64,000 bases of DNA from Chrysoporthe austroafricana (Eukaryota; Ascomycota; Sordariomycetes; Diaporthales; Cryphonectriaceae), in assembly GCA_001051155.2 (NCBI GenBank), contig JYIP02000007.1, positions 560,342-624,341 on the forward strand, in the 5' to 3' direction. Position numbers and translations under genes: made by a program. Within the stretch, counting starts at the first letter, position 1, and each line of letters opens with the position of its first letter. This document shows positions 43,387 to 54,299 of this stretch, piece by piece. A model generated the notes under the pieces. That model worked only from the letters and a program-made list of their open reading frames with translations. It ran no database searches and was not told the DNA's origin.

Positions 43387-45000
43387 CTAAGCCTTCTCCT
43401 CGACCCGCCCGCTCCAGAACCAGCCCCGCCCCCTCCGCAGCACGCGGCCCTCCTCCCTCTCCTCGAGCGGCAGCGCCGCGCCGCCGCCGAGCACGGTGCG
43501 GCGGTGCCAGGGGCCGGCGAACATGCCGCGGGGGTCGGCGCGGTCGCGGGCGCGGCGCCAGGCGGCGAGGTCGGCGCCGTACATGGCCTCGACGTCGGCG
43601 GCGGCGACGGTGGCGAAGTTCTTGGCCCAGTGCGGGCGGCCGCCGAGGTCGCGCATCAGCCACTCGAAGGCGCGGTAGTAGGCGTCGAGGCACGGCGGCT
43701 CGAGGCCGTAGGGCCGGTAGAGCGTCGCGTTGAGGTACAGCGTGGGGCCGTCGCGGCACGTCGGGTCCAGGAAGGGCCGCTGCTCGAGGCCGGTGCCGTC
43801 GGTGTTCGCGAGGAAGCGCGACGTGTCGGTCACGCGCACCTCGAGCGGCGCGTGCACGTACAGACCGTCGCTCGGGAAGGGGATCCCGTGGTCGCAGTAG
43901 TCGCGGTCGCCGGGCTGGAGGCGGTTGAGCCAGCACGACAGGCGGCGCAGGGCCTCGGGCCCGCGGGCCAGGGGGATGGCCCACTCGTTGACGTACTGGC
44001 TGTAGAGGCAGTTCATGAGGAGGGCCTTGCGCTGGGGCTGGACGGCGGCGGTGGTGGTGCCGTCGGCGAAGCCGTACTGCATGCCGAAGACGAACCACTC
44101 GACGGCGGGCAGGATGGCGGGGACGTACTGGGCGGCCCACAGCAGGTTGTGGTAGACGTAGTAGCCGAGGGCGCCGTCGTACCAGGAGGCGGGCGGGTCG
44201 CGGTGCGGGGCGGCGGTGATGTTGGCGTCCCAGACGACGGAGCGGCGGGTGTGGGGGAACCACCAGACGCGCACGAAGTGGCCGCGGGCCCAGAGGCCGG
44301 CGTCCCAGTCGCGGAAGAGCACGGCGTCGGAGCCGACGGTCTGGCGCCAGGCGAGCGAGTAGGCCGGGACGGTCTGGAAGCGCAGCTCGACGACGACGCC
44401 GAGGGCGCCGAGGGAGAGCAGGGCGGCGCGGAAGAGCTCGTTGTCGGCGGTGCGCGAGCAGTAGCGCAGGCGGCCGTCGGCGGTGACGAGGCCGATCTCG
44501 ACGACGGACTGGGAGATGAGGCCGTGCTCGAGCGAGGAGCCGTGGGTGCCGGTGGCGATGACGCCGGCGGCGGACTGCTCGTTGATGGAGCCGAGGTTGG
44601 GCATGGCGAGGCCCATGGAGTCGAGGGCCTCGCCGAGCTGCCACAGGCGGATGCCGGCCTGGAAGTGGACGACGCCGGTGGCCTCGTCGTGGCCGAGGAT
44701 CTCGCGCAGGCCGTCGAGGTTGACGAGCCACGACGACGTGCAGGTGAGGTCGGAGGGCGAGTGGCCGGCGCCGGCGGTGGTGACGCGGCGGCGGCAGAGG
44801 CGGGCGAGGTTGACGGCCTTCTGGACCTCGGCGACGGAGCGCGGCTGGATGTACAGCTCCGGGGCGCAGGTGAAGGTGCGCGCCCAGGTGCTGTGGGCGT
44901 GGCGCGTGGTGGCGCGGAAGGGCACGCCGTCGGCGGCGGCCTTGTCGACGGCGTCGAGGACGCGGCGGTCGAGGCCGGCGAGGTCGGTCGGGGCGGCCAT
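43387..45000 (-). CDS. ALO1: D-arabinono-1,4-lactone oxidase
   Basis: FAD enzyme catalysing the last step of D-erythroascorbate synthesis, oxidising D-arabinono-1,4-lactone with release of hydrogen peroxide; in yeast it sits on the mitochondrial outer membrane. A single exon from the ATG at 45000 gives 537 residues, close to the ~526 of the yeast protein. The frame is open further upstream to 45363, but that extension is a poly-Lys/Pro artefact of a T-tract and is rejected. Landmarks: a PCMH-type FAD-binding fold with GAGHSPSDL (His80 is in the place of the covalent-flavin histidine), AGIRLWQLGEAL, ATGTHGSSLEHG and GALGVVVELRFQTVP. The C-terminal catalytic part contains the family motif HWAK in PHWAKNF near 465. 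The last ~30 residues are Arg/Gly-rich and not conserved in type. Confidence 0.93.
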   Translation of the reverse strand: MAAPTDLAGLDRRVLDAVDKAAADGVPFRATTRHAHSTWARTFTCAPELYIQPRSVAEVQKAVNLARLCRRRVTTAGAGHSPSDLTCTSSWLVNLDGLREILGHDEATGVVHFQAGIRLWQLGEALDSMGLAMPNLGSINEQSAAGVIATGTHGSSLEHGLISQSVVEIGLVTADGRLRYCSRTADNELFRAALLSLGALGVVVELRFQTVPAYSLAWRQTVGSDAVLFRDWDAGLWARGHFVRVWWFPHTRRSVVWDANITAAPHRDPPASWYDGALGYYVYHNLLWAAQYVPAILPAVEWFVFGMQYGFADGTTTAAVQPQRKALLMNCLYSQYVNEWAIPLARGPEALRRLSCWLNRLQPGDRDYCDHGIPFPSDGLYVHAPLEVRVTDTSRFLANTDGTGLEQRPFLDPTCRDGPTLYLNATLYRPYGLEPPCLDAYYRAFEWLMRDLGGRPHWAKNFATVAAADVEAMYGADLAAWRRARDRADPRGMFAGPWHRRTVLGGGAALPLEEREEGRVLRRGRGWFWSGRVEEKA

Positions 45001-46620
45001 GGCGGCGATGGCGGCGCTTTTTTTTTTTTGTCTTGCTCCTTGGGTGCTGGGGAGGGGGGGGGCACGGGGAGGACGCGACGAGTCCCTTCCCTCAGCGGCC
45101 ACGACGAGGTGATGCTGCCGGCGGGGTCCTTTTTGTAGCAGGGCGACGTGCTCCCTTTCTTTTCTTTTCTGTCGTACGTGAGAAAAACGCCGGCATGAAC
45201 TAAAGATATCCACCCTGTTCCGGGACGGGAGGGGCAGGATGTTTCGACTCGACCCAGGTCCACTTGGTTGTCGCGAGTCAGATCCACACGCCCTCTCTGT
45301 CTGCGTCGAGGGCGTATCAGATGAGACGGGTCCAGAATGCAGACCGCCGGGCGGGCGCGTCAAAGAGGCGGCGAGCCCTCCTCGTCCGATCTTGGTGGGA
45401 TGTCCTGTTGCGCGGGCGCGCCGTGGGTCGCAGAGGTCTCGGCGGGCAGGGCCCTGTGGAGGAGGAGGAGGAGAAGGAGAGTTACTCTACCTCAGGCGGG
45501 CGCCATGCGGCCGGGTCTCGGTGTATACCCCCATCGCGACGAAGGTGTTGTGTGTGTTGTGTGGTCGGTCAGCAATCGAGGGCATCCCACGCCATCCGCG
45601 CGGCGCTGGCGCAAGACGACGGACGCATCGATGATTGCTCGATCTCATTGCGTGCCCGAAGAGGCTAGCGCGATCTCGTGCGTCGCTGGTCCCTGCGGCA
45701 CGTCTCGCGGCACGTCTCGCGGCACGCCCTTCCTAGAGGCTGCGGACACTGCCGGATCAGACCAGGGATGTGCTGAGGGCCCACAGGGGGGGGGAGATAA
45801 GCGGCGAGGCATGTACTGCAGCAGGGGAGGGCGTCAGACGCTCCTCTGGCCTGTAGGAGGAGGCATACTAATGATAGCCAGCAGAGCACAAACAAGCAAG
45901 GCCTGGCGGTATCATATTGCTCGAGCGCGCGCGGCGGGCCTTGCAGGGCCCCAGCAGGCTCGGAGGAGAGTCAGCCTCTCACAGTAGCGGCCTGCAGGCG
46001 AGAAGCTCTATGCAGGCGAGGACCAAGACGCCAGGGCCTCGTCTTCATGTGAGAGAAGCGCCCGTCTGGGGTGTACAGAGACGAGACGAGACGAGACGAG
46101 ACGAGACGAGACGAGACGAGGAGCGCGCGGTGATGCTACCAAGTACACCCAGGCAGTGCGGGGGCCATGCTGCTATGCCACCATGTGCAGGTTCGTGTCG
46201 AGGGCTTCTTGTGATGGCCTGCCCGCCTGCGGCGTAGCATCTCGTCACTTGATCTGCAGCTGAGAAAAGGAAGCTGGACGTCGAGGGCATATTCTATAGG
46301 TATCCAGCCATGCTGGGCACAGACAGGACGTGGAGTGTGCAGAGGGTTAGGCGTGGTACTCAACTGCAGCGTGGTCAACAACCCCGCGGGGAGAACCAAG
46401 ACTTACACGCTGGGTCGTATCGTATAGCTGCACGCTATTTACTATGCTTAACTTTATAGTACCAGTTTTTTTTTTATCATACTTACCGCCGCCACCACCA
46501 CCACCACCACCCTCCAGCGACATCCTCCCTCACCGCCCACCCACGATCAAACCAACCAACCTCCCACACCCCGACGGCCGACGAACCCTCCCCTCCCCCC
46601 TCCCGTCTCCCCCAACCACG
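45001..46620. other. Divergent intergenic region with a pentanucleotide repeat
   Basis: About 1.6 kb between the starts of the lactone oxidase (-) and the SRPBCC protein (+), so it holds both promoters. Features: a T-run (45018-45029) in the oxidase leader, a GAG-rich run (45460-45480), three 14-bp direct repeats of CGGCACGTCTCGCG (about 45697-45728), and an uninterrupted (ACGAG)8 array at 46081-46120. A T-run and (CCA)n precede the SRPBCC gene (46467-46510). Confidence 0.55.
46081..46120. repeat. (ACGAG)8 pentanucleotide microsatellite
   Basis: Eight perfect tandem copies of ACGAG in the intergenic region; likely length-variable. Confidence 0.9.
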
Positions 46621-47331
46621 ATGGCCGACCACCCCCCCACGACGAGCGTGCCCCCCGTCCCGCGCAGCCAGCCCGCCGCCGTCACCCCCGACGCCCGCGC
46701 CACGCCCACCCACGGCCCCGGCGGCGCCTTCAGCGTCATCGCCTCGTGCGCCATCGCCGCGCCCCCGGACGTCGTCGCCGCCGTGCTCCTCGACCACGCC
46801 CGCTGGCCCGCGTGGAACACCTGGGTGCCGCGGTGCACCGTCGACGCGTGGCCCCCCGCCGAGGACGAGGACAAGGAGACCCCCTTTGGTGCCGGTGGTG
46901 AGGAGGAGGAGGAGGAGGAGGAGGAGGAGGAGAACAGGTACATCAGGCGCGGCGCGAAGCTGACCATCGACGTCCACCTCGACCCGGCGCGGCCGTGGTG
47001 CAACACGCGGCAGGCCCTGGTGGTCACGGCCGTCGAGCCGTACGACAGCCGCGGCGCCGGCGCCAGCAGCGCCAGCAGTGAGCGGGGGTGGCGCGTCGCG
47101 TGGAAGGCCGTGTCGCTGCCCGCGCTCCTGCTGCGCGCCGAGCGCGTCCAGGAGATGGTCGCCGACGGCCGCGGCGGCACCGAGTACACCTGCTGGGAGA
47201 CCATGTACGGGCCGCTGGCGGGCGTCGTGCGCTGGGCCACGGGGGCTTTGCTGGCGGCCGGGTTCCAGCGGTGGGGGGACGACCTGAAGAGGCGCGCCGA
47301 GGCGCTCGCTGCTGCGGGCGGGAGCCCCTAG
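46621..47331 (+). CDS. SRPBCC (polyketide cyclase/START-like) domain protein
   Basis: Small helix-grip protein expected to bind a hydrophobic ligand in a deep pocket; function unknown. A single exon gives 236 residues from the ATG at 46621. An in-frame ATG at 46444 would add 59 residues of Pro-rich leader translation and is judged non-coding. Domain pattern: FSVIASCAIAAPPDVVAAVLLDHARWPAWNTWVP opens with the first strand and helix (about 40-72; quoted in part, key residues are the WPAWNTW aromatic cluster), later strands contain LTIDVHLDP, and an ETMYGPLAGVVRW stretch leads into the long C-terminal helix that closes the pocket. A poly-Glu run of about ten residues (about 96-106), encoded by (GAG)n, sits in a loop between early strands and is probably variable in length. 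No signal peptide. Confidence 0.75.
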   Translation: MADHPPTTSVPPVPRSQPAAVTPDARATPTHGPGGAFSVIASCAIAAPPDVVAAVLLDHARWPAWNTWVPRCTVDAWPPAEDEDKETPFGAGGEEEEEEEEEEENRYIRRGAKLTIDVHLDPARPWCNTRQALVVTAVEPYDSRGAGASSASSERGWRVAWKAVSLPALLLRAERVQEMVADGRGGTEYTCWETMYGPLAGVVRWATGALLAAGFQRWGDDLKRRAEALAAAGGSP

Positions 47332-47675
47332 ACAGCTGCCTGGGCGGGCGAGGGAGTAGTAGTGAAGTCTAGCATGAGGGCTGAGAGACGCAGCGGTGTC
47401 CGAGGCGACGATCACGGGAACAGCGTGCGCGGATGTAACAGCAGGATCTCGAGATAACTCGACCGCCTCGATCTAATAATCAGTACATACATACACCATC
47501 CCACCCAGAGTCCCCCCCCCTGCCCTCCCACAGCCCCGACACACGCGTACCCCATCCCGTCCCTCCTCCTCCTCCTCCTCCTCCTCCTCCTCCCTTCCTC
47601 CTCCTCCTCCTCCCTTCCTCCTCCTCCTCCTCCTCCTCCCTTCCTCCTCCCTTCCTCCCCTCCACGCCGTACCGC
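47332..47675. repeat. Convergent 3' flank with a long (CTC)n tract
   Basis: About 340 bp between two genes ending towards each other. 47562-47658 is an almost pure (CTC)n/(CCT)n tract interrupted by CCTT words. No gene. Confidence 0.7.
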
Positions 47676-48087
47676 TTAGGCGTGCGTCAGGTCCAGGATG
47701 GGCGCGCCGTCAAAGTACACCGTCAGCGGCGCCTCGGCGCCCAGCCCGCGCACCAGCGCCTTGAGCTCCTGGTGCGCCGCGCACTCCTCGTCGTAGAACC
47801 GCATGTCCTCCCGCGTCCGGAACTTGCTGTGCGCCACGAGCGTGTAGCCCTTGCTGCGCGCGTCCTCCGGGTCCGTGAGGCCTGCGCAGAGGTACGCGAT
47901 GTACGGCTTGCCGTCCTGGGCGCGCGGCTGTCAGAGCGGGGAAATGTTCGTGAAGATGGACGAGAGGGGGAGGTGGGCCTACCCTGTTCTGCTCCTTGGC
48001 CAGCTTGTCGTACGCCGCGAGCAGCTGGGCCTGCTTGTCGGCGCCCTGGAGCTTGAACATCGTGACGCGGTGGATGAGCCGGGACAT
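47676..48087 (-). CDS. Stress-responsive A/B barrel (Dabb) domain protein
   Basis: Small cytosolic protein of the dimeric alpha/beta-barrel superfamily; function unknown, with relatives described as stress-responsive. Exons 48087-47983 and 47915-47676 (phase 0) give 114 residues, the expected size for a single Dabb domain. The first strand reads HRVTMFKL, followed by a helix AQLLAAYDKLAKEQ; after the intron come DGKPYIAYLCAG, GYTLVAHSKF, the conserved helix with MRFYDEECAAHQELK, and a last strand LTVYFDG. An alternative acceptor 12 nt upstream would add four residues. I prefer 47915 because the CTGAC branch word then lies 16 nt from the acceptor. Confidence 0.82.
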
Positions 48088-49064
48088 CCTGACTGGCGTG
48101 CGCGGTCGGGTCTTGATCTGATCTGATCTGATCAAGAAGACTTAGAACATCAACTACAGCTCGTATGAAGACTGATATTACACGCACAGAGAGAGAGAGA
48201 GAGAGAGAGAGAAGCCGACCTGCTTGCCCCGCTCTTGGCGTCTCGGTATAGATGAGGTTGCTCTCCGGCGGCGGTCCTCTCGGTCTCTATATGTGTGTGT
48301 GGAGCCCCGCGATGTCGGCTTACCCTTCTTCCCGCTCCGCCAGGACGATCCCCCGCCGCCACTAGCTAGCCAGTCTGACAGACGCCCTCGCACTATGTAC
48401 TAGAGAGAAAATCCCCGGGCGCGGGGCTCGTGTGCCGCAAGCAAACCAGTCAGTGCCACGTCCGGGAGCGGGCCGCCCGCCGGCGGAGGGCTCCTCCCCG
48501 CGCCCCCGGCAGGTGGGTGAGCGAGGTACTTGGGCGGTGGCAGTGTAGGCAGGGCCAGCTCGACCTGTTCTGTCATCTCGGGCGCTGTGTGAGTGTGGCT
48601 TGCAGGTCCGTCAGCACTCTACTCTGTGCCGTGGGCGTGCCGGCGGGGGGAGGACGGGTCTTACCTCCGGGGAACGTAGATCGGGTTCTCACCTCTTACG
48701 GCATGCGCTCGGCGATTTCTTATTGGATGGGACATGTCGTCTGCTTATTCTCTGGATCCTTCGTTTTCCTTCCGCTAGGATGGCCTCGGATGGCGAGAGG
48801 CCAGTGCCTCCCCGCTGTGCGCCGGGATTTCCTGGAGGGAGGGGGGCCGATGGCCACATCCCGCACTGATCACGCATAGGCTTGTATCGCATACTCTCAT
48901 GTCATAGTATATATAAACATTCCCATATGTATACGTGAGCCCTCCAGACCTCCTCATCGAGGACGGCCCCCCCCCCAACATTATTATTACCATACACCAC
49001 ACGAGGGACTATGCCGGACTACGCCCCTCTGACCAGCTGGGCGTCCCAACCACGCACTCGCCCC
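48088..49064. other. Intergenic region with a (GA)n microsatellite
   Basis: About 980 bp. Contains four copies of GATCT/TGATC words at 48114-48132, a (GA)n run at 48188-48212, and otherwise only short open frames without recognisable domains. Promoter of the Dabb gene expected on its left side. Confidence 0.5.
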
Positions 49065-49637
49065 TTACGACGAGGTCTGCTCGTACAGCAGCAGCGCCTT
49101 GTAGTGCCCCGTCGGCACGTCGTACTCGTCGGACCCCCACGCGAAGGACCAGATGTAGAGCGCGTCCGTCGAGGTCTCGGGCAGGCCGGGGATGTCATAG
49201 TACTGCGGACACCGGGTTAGCAACGAAGGGGCTCTCTCTCGCCCGGCCTGAGGGCTGGGATCGGGCGGGCGGAGGGCAGCTTACAAAATCGGTGTCTCCG
49301 TAGCCGAGGAAGTCGTAGTTCATACCCGCCTGCAGTGCGTCCGTCCGTCAGCCAGATAAGATTCTCCCGACCGGGAGGGCCTGAAAGCTTGGAAAGGAGG
49401 GGGGGGGGTTTATGGGAAGCTGGGCAGCGCCCGGCGTACTCGGGATACTCACCACCGTGTAGAACGTGGCATCCTCGCCGATCACCCCCGTGTGCTCCCA
49501 GCACGTCAGCGCGTACTTGTAGGCGCCGTAGAGGTCGTCCGTGTTGGCGGGCGACGAGGTGTTCAGGAACGAGCAGATGCCGTCGCTGGTCTCGACGAAG
49601 TACGTCTCGTAGGCGGAGCTGGTTCGTCGCATGTCAG

Positions 49638-49678
<41 letters not shown>

Positions 49679-49952
49679 ACAGGACCCCCACAACTCACTA
49701 GGTCGCGCAGTCGTCCAGCGTCACGTAGCCCGCCGCGTCGAGGCACCCCACGATGTCCGCCGGCGACGACGTCGTCCAGTCCGTCGTCGCGCTCACGTTG
49801 CCGCCGCTGCCGACCACGACCTGGATCGTGCCCGAGCCCGTGAGGTCGCCGCTCGTGCTCTGGCGCGGGGCCTTGCCGGCGGCGGTCTTTCCCCCGGCGG
49901 CGACGAGGGGGACGGCCAGGAGGCCGAGGGCGAAGGGGAGCGAGGAGACCAT
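49065..49952 (-). CDS. Small secreted protein of unknown function
   Basis: Four exons (49952-49699, 49618-49453, 49329-49285, 49202-49065; phases 2, 0, 0) give 200 residues. A clear signal peptide (about 1-19, LPFALGLLAVPLVAA) is followed by a Ser/Gly/Thr-rich mature start and a compact region with four cysteines (in VGCLDAAG, LDDCAT, DGICSF and LTCWEH) that could form two disulfides. The rest is rich in Tyr, Trp and Asp (for example GMNYDFLGYGDTDF and YIWSFAWGSDEYD). I recognise no enzyme motif. Size, secretion signal and cysteine content resemble secreted effector-like or wall-associated proteins, but that is only a resemblance. All three introns have good donors (GTGAGT, GTGAGT, GTAAGC), and the last has a GCTAAC branch site. 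The first intron contains the (CT)n microsatellite at 49644-49675. The 45-nt third exon is the least certain. Confidence 0.75.
49644..49675. repeat. (CT)n microsatellite inside an intron
   Basis: About 15 CT units in the first intron of the secreted-protein gene; on the coding strand it reads (AG)n. Confidence 0.85.
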
Positions 49953-51660
49953 CTTGGGGGATGTTGCTGCTGTTGTGTCTGGGTGTTGCGGGTGTGGTGA
50001 TGGGGCGGGTGGTGGCGTGTAGCTTTGATGTCGTACAGACCCGGCGCGCCGCTGGGGATTTATACCCTCGCGCTCGCCCACCCGAGGACCATTACGCCGG
50101 TGGTCGTGAGCCCTCCTCCATCGATCGATATCTCCGGATGCCCCGGTGGGCGTCGGTGGAGGTATCGTGACCTTAGGCGCCTGCGAGCAAACCAATCGAG
50201 ACCCGAGCCCATACGCTTCGAGGGGGATGAGTGAGATCCCTCATGCCACCCTAGGCTCAGCTCTATATCCATCCTTCTATACCATCAGCCCTACCGCCTG
50301 CAACCCACAAGGGGGCCGTCCTCGCCGTTCGAGCTTCGTTGGAATCCGTCTCGGCCGAGGCAAGGCATCACGGTGTCGCCTGTCCAGAGGCGCGCCGGGC
50401 GCTGGTCCCATGTGATGACGGTCCAATCTCCTATGCGGGCACCGGGCCTACTGCGGCCACCTTGCTGACCACCTGGCACCACGCGGCCAGGGATGCGGCC
50501 CAGAGAACAGTTCCTAGAAATGTAAGCGGTTCATGATGGTCAGCAAGACTAGGTTGGAATTTACCTTGATCTTGAAGGATGTCTCCCACTTCCCGGACGT
50601 CGATGGGGGGGAGATGGATATGGATTCCTACCCAAAGCCCATCATCGGTCCCACGAGAATTCAGCTGAATCTTACGCAATCGGAGTAAGCGGTTCCTACC
50701 CAGGAATTATGTAAAAGAGCCCCCAGGGGTTCTAGAACGCGGCGCTGCGGGATGGAATGTCAGCAGCAAACGATGACGCGGCCTCTCGCTAAGCATATAG
50801 CGTACCCATATCTGAGAGTCGAGATATCACACGATCATCGGTGGGATCTTCGCACGGACGATCATGTGCTGCCGGCCACAGAGTTAATAAGTAACCTTAA
50901 TAATTCTTATTCTCCGAAGGCGGGGCGGCGTGGGACAGAGAGCCTCGAGCCCAACAGGTCGGGAATCAGTGAAATAGAAGACGTTGACCGTTCCACCGCG
51001 TTGTCACCCGGGGGCCTCCAGCGGTTCGAGTTACTATGGTATGAGCATAGCCAGGGGAAGAGGGTAAATTCAAGCACATGGAGTGGCCAACGGATGAGCG
51101 CAGAGAGGCACTATGGTAGAAACACCTCGGCGACCGAGTGCCTGCCCCTACAATCACTCCTGGCTGCAGTCAGCCCGCTGCGAATCTCGCGATGGCATCC
51201 TCCTCCTTCCGCTTTGAGACAAGTCCCTCACCGAGCGACACTAGGTACCCCAAGAGCTGACCAATCCACGCACGATCATGATCCCAAGTCGGAGAGGATC
51301 GAGGAGCGCTTCGCTACGGCCTGTTCCTCTAAGAGTGAGCCGCTTTCGACACAGGCCTTCGCCTACAGCAATATCTGTACAGCTTTGAGAACTCGGTGGG
51401 ACCGCGCAGAAGACCCTTCGGCTGCCGCACGCATATAGCCCAAAAGACACATGATGTCTCCTGCCGGAGACGCTGCAGTGACGATGTCCGCCTCCCTCTA
51501 TGTAGAGGGCAAAACGATGCCATCCCGCGTTTGGCGTCTAGCGCGCATCGTGTGCTGGGTATCCACATCAACACGTACCCACATCGATACCCACGCGGCG
51601 ACGGGGCGCCGCCAGTCCTCACCTCGAGTCATATTCAGCGGTTTCTGGGCGGCAAAATAA
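49953..51660. other. Intergenic region, no gene recognised
   Basis: About 1.7 kb. The left end is the promoter side of the secreted-protein gene. An open frame of 228 codons at 50752-51438 (+) has no domain and no convincing start context and is not supported. Confidence 0.45.
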
Positions 51661-51746
51661 GCATCCGTGGTGTAATGGTAACATTCCAGCCTTCCATTCA
51701 AGAAAATTGAAAGCTTGAGCCTCGGGTTCGATTCCCGACGGATGCA
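51661..51746 (+). tRNA. tRNA-Gly(TCC) with a 15-nt intron
   Basis: A 7-bp acceptor stem (GCATCCG with CGGATGC) pairs fully and is followed by the discriminator A. The D-arm has the TGGTGTAATGG A-box pattern. The anticodon stem is CCAGC against GCTTG with one mismatch, and the loop reads CTTCCA with anticodon TCC (51693-51695). The T-arm, TCGGG/TTCGATT/CCCGA, is perfect and gives the B box. A 15-nt intron (about 51697-51711) follows the base after the anticodon, the canonical position. A T-rich terminator (51753-51760) lies just downstream. The one-pair mismatch in the anticodon stem leaves slight doubt about the exact intron ends. Confidence 0.88.
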
Positions 51747-53718
51747 GGATGCTTTCTTTTGCCTCTCGCAGGCACCGGCTCTCGCCCTTCGCTTTTTTGG
51801 CCTTGTTCCTGACTGTCATGTCCGCCCTGAGGTGCCAGAAGATGGACGGACTACCGGGGGCCTGGTGCTGAGCCTCGGTTGCAGGTGTGCAAAGGAGGAT
51901 TGGTTGGTGGTGAGGGCGTTGTGCTTTTGGCAGTCTTCTTTCACTCGAGCCTTAGGGTCCGACACGGATAGCTTTTCTGGATTCAATTCCCGTCCCTGGG
52001 GATTCGTGTCTTCGAGAAGACACCTGCTCGGGGCCGACAACGGGCTGCAGGCTCGCGACTCGACGTGCTGCTGCTCTCCAGGCTTCTGAAGCCGAAAAGT
52101 CACACAGGAGACATCCGGTCCAACGAGGGCGGTTCCGAATGCCTTGACCCAGCCGCATCGGTCTACAGACCGCCCGTTGCCAAGAAGGCGAGAGCTGGTC
52201 GGTAAGACTGCTGTCAGCACGGTAGAGACCTGACCTGATATCTTGTCCCCTCAGATCTCCGACGGACGGCGGTTAGACAATCACAGGACCGACTTTGTTT
52301 TCTCGTCTACCTAACGAGGCGAATCATCCTGGCGGGACGCGGTGGAGGAGGGAGCCTGTCGGCATCCTCGATGCCATCCATGCCCAGGAACGCACCCAGG
52401 CCGCCACAGAATTGGGCTGTTGCTCTGCCTCGGTAGTAAAAGAAGCTGACCGTCGCCCTCGAGCCGTTCCGTAAGATCTCTTCAGGACAGCCGAGCGCGA
52501 GGACTGTCGAAATAGCCGCCGTCTTGCACGGGTTGATCTCAGTGCCCGTCATCAACCCAGAGGCAGGGAGAGGTGGACGGCGTCACGTGGTCCTTGCTAC
52601 CAGAGCGAGTGTCGGCTGTGGGCCGTCCGGACGGGCGAGAGCAGCATCCATCCTCCTTCCCAGATGGACCCTGCGCGGCTGGACACGAGCTTGAGGGCTG
52701 AACACGAAGCTGCAGAGCATGTTGTCTTGCCTCTGCCCGGACTGACGCTTGGATGGGCAGTGGGAGACTGACGTAACATCGAGGAAATAACCTTGGAATG
52801 GCGAGTGAAGCTTGGAAGGGCTGATCCGCGGGGCGCGGGCCCCCCAGCGGCCCCCCACGACGTCTCGTCTTAGCTCCCGTGCTCGGCCCGGCCGGCCAGC
52901 AGCTCTCTGCTTCTGCTGCTGCTGCTGCATTGGACCGTGCGTTGCCTGTGCCCCTCTTTCAGGGCTGACGAGAACAAGCTTCGAACCTTTCGAACCTTCT
53001 TCCTGTCACGGCACGGCAGCAGGTTGCAGTGGTTTCCCCATCTCCTGCCGCTGCTGCAGCACTAGAGAGGGCGAGAGGCCGCCTGCTGTATGTAGTTCCT
53101 GACGATCACGAGGCGGCGGGGTTCCTGTGGCGTACTATGGTTCCTGTCTTGCTATGGTACGTACAGGGTACGGGGACATGGCACGCGGGACATGGCACGC
53201 GGGACACGGTACTGGGTACCAAGGTGCTGGGTATGGAGGAGGCACGCTGCAGGCCAGCAGGTACTAGGTGCCGCGTACCGGCTACCAGGGCCTGGGCGTG
53301 CCGTATTGGGGCAGCCCGCCGGCGCCCGCGAGCCAGGGTCCATTACCTAAGGTGGGGTTCTGGTGGCTGGTGTTGCGCCTCGCCCAACCACCGCCGTCAC
53401 ATCTCGGGCACCGCATGAGTTGGTGCCCGCCCAGCCTCCTCCCCATCATCAACTGGCGTCATCACCAGGGCCCAGCGTCTGGGACGGCCAGATGAGCTGT
53501 CTCCAACCACGCGCGCCGCTCCTCGCAAGGGCCCTCGCTAGCCATGCAGCGTGCCTAAACCTGCAGCCCGTCTTATACGGCCAATTGGCCAGTCAGCCCG
53601 CCGGGGTGGGTTCGCCGCCGGGGCCTCTGCTCGTGTGTGTTTCCTGAATTGTGAGCAGCGAACAACCTTCTGGCGGGTCCCCCCTCCGTCATGACGGCGG
53701 CCGTGGTGGTGCTCAAGC
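51747..53718. other. Intergenic region, no gene recognised
   Basis: About 2 kb between the tRNA and the DUF3433 gene. 53175-53215 carries nearly three tandem copies of a 16-bp GGGACATGGCACGC-type unit, followed by several GGTAC-containing words to 53290. (CTG)n-like CTGCTGCTGCTG at 52913-52928. Open frames are short and without domains. The end nearest 53719 should be promoter. Confidence 0.45.
51753..51760 (+). terminator. RNA polymerase III T-run terminator
   Basis: TTTCTTTT, 7 nt after the mature tRNA end. Confidence 0.6.
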
Positions 53719-54248
53719 ATGAACCCTCACAGCGCCAGCTCTGAATTTGTGGACCCGCCCCGTGAGTGCATCCCTCCTGCTCCTCCTCCTCCTCCTCCTC
53801 CTCCTCTTGCTTCCTCTGCCCTCCTCTGCCCTTCCTCTGCTAAACCTTCCTCAGCTCCTGCGCACGCCGGCACATCACACATCCATCCCCAGCCTCTTCT
53901 TCGCCAGCCCAGCCCGGCTCACCCGCGCCTGTGTCCTGCAGGTCTGTTCTCCTCCTCAGCCCGACGGGTCTCTCTCGCGGCCACGGCAGCGACGCCAGAC
54001 ACACACGCCTCTCCCGCGCCCGGCTGCGATGGCGCACTAGCAGACACCGCAGGGCACGCTTCACTCGACCACGCGTCCCTCTCCACGCAGCCCTCCGCCG
54101 TGCGCTTCGCGCCCAGCCTCTCCTCCTACTCCTCCTCCCGCTCGTCCGACAGCATCTACGGCCTCGAGCGGCACTTCGGCCGGACCCTCCTGCCGTACGC
54201 CCTCCCCTCTGCGATGGCCATCTCGCCGGGCGAGGGCCCCACGTCTCC

Positions 54249-54299
<51 letters not shown>

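Noticed and set aside
43376..45138. Long open frames on both strands overlapping the lactone oxidase (for example 544 codons on the plus strand)
   Set aside because: They are shadows created by GC-rich third positions; they translate to Gly/Ala/Val or Arg/Pro low complexity with no domain.
45001..45363. N-terminal extension of the lactone oxidase
   Set aside because: It reads through a T-tract as poly-Lys and leaves the protein well over family length; the ATG at 45000 fits the family.
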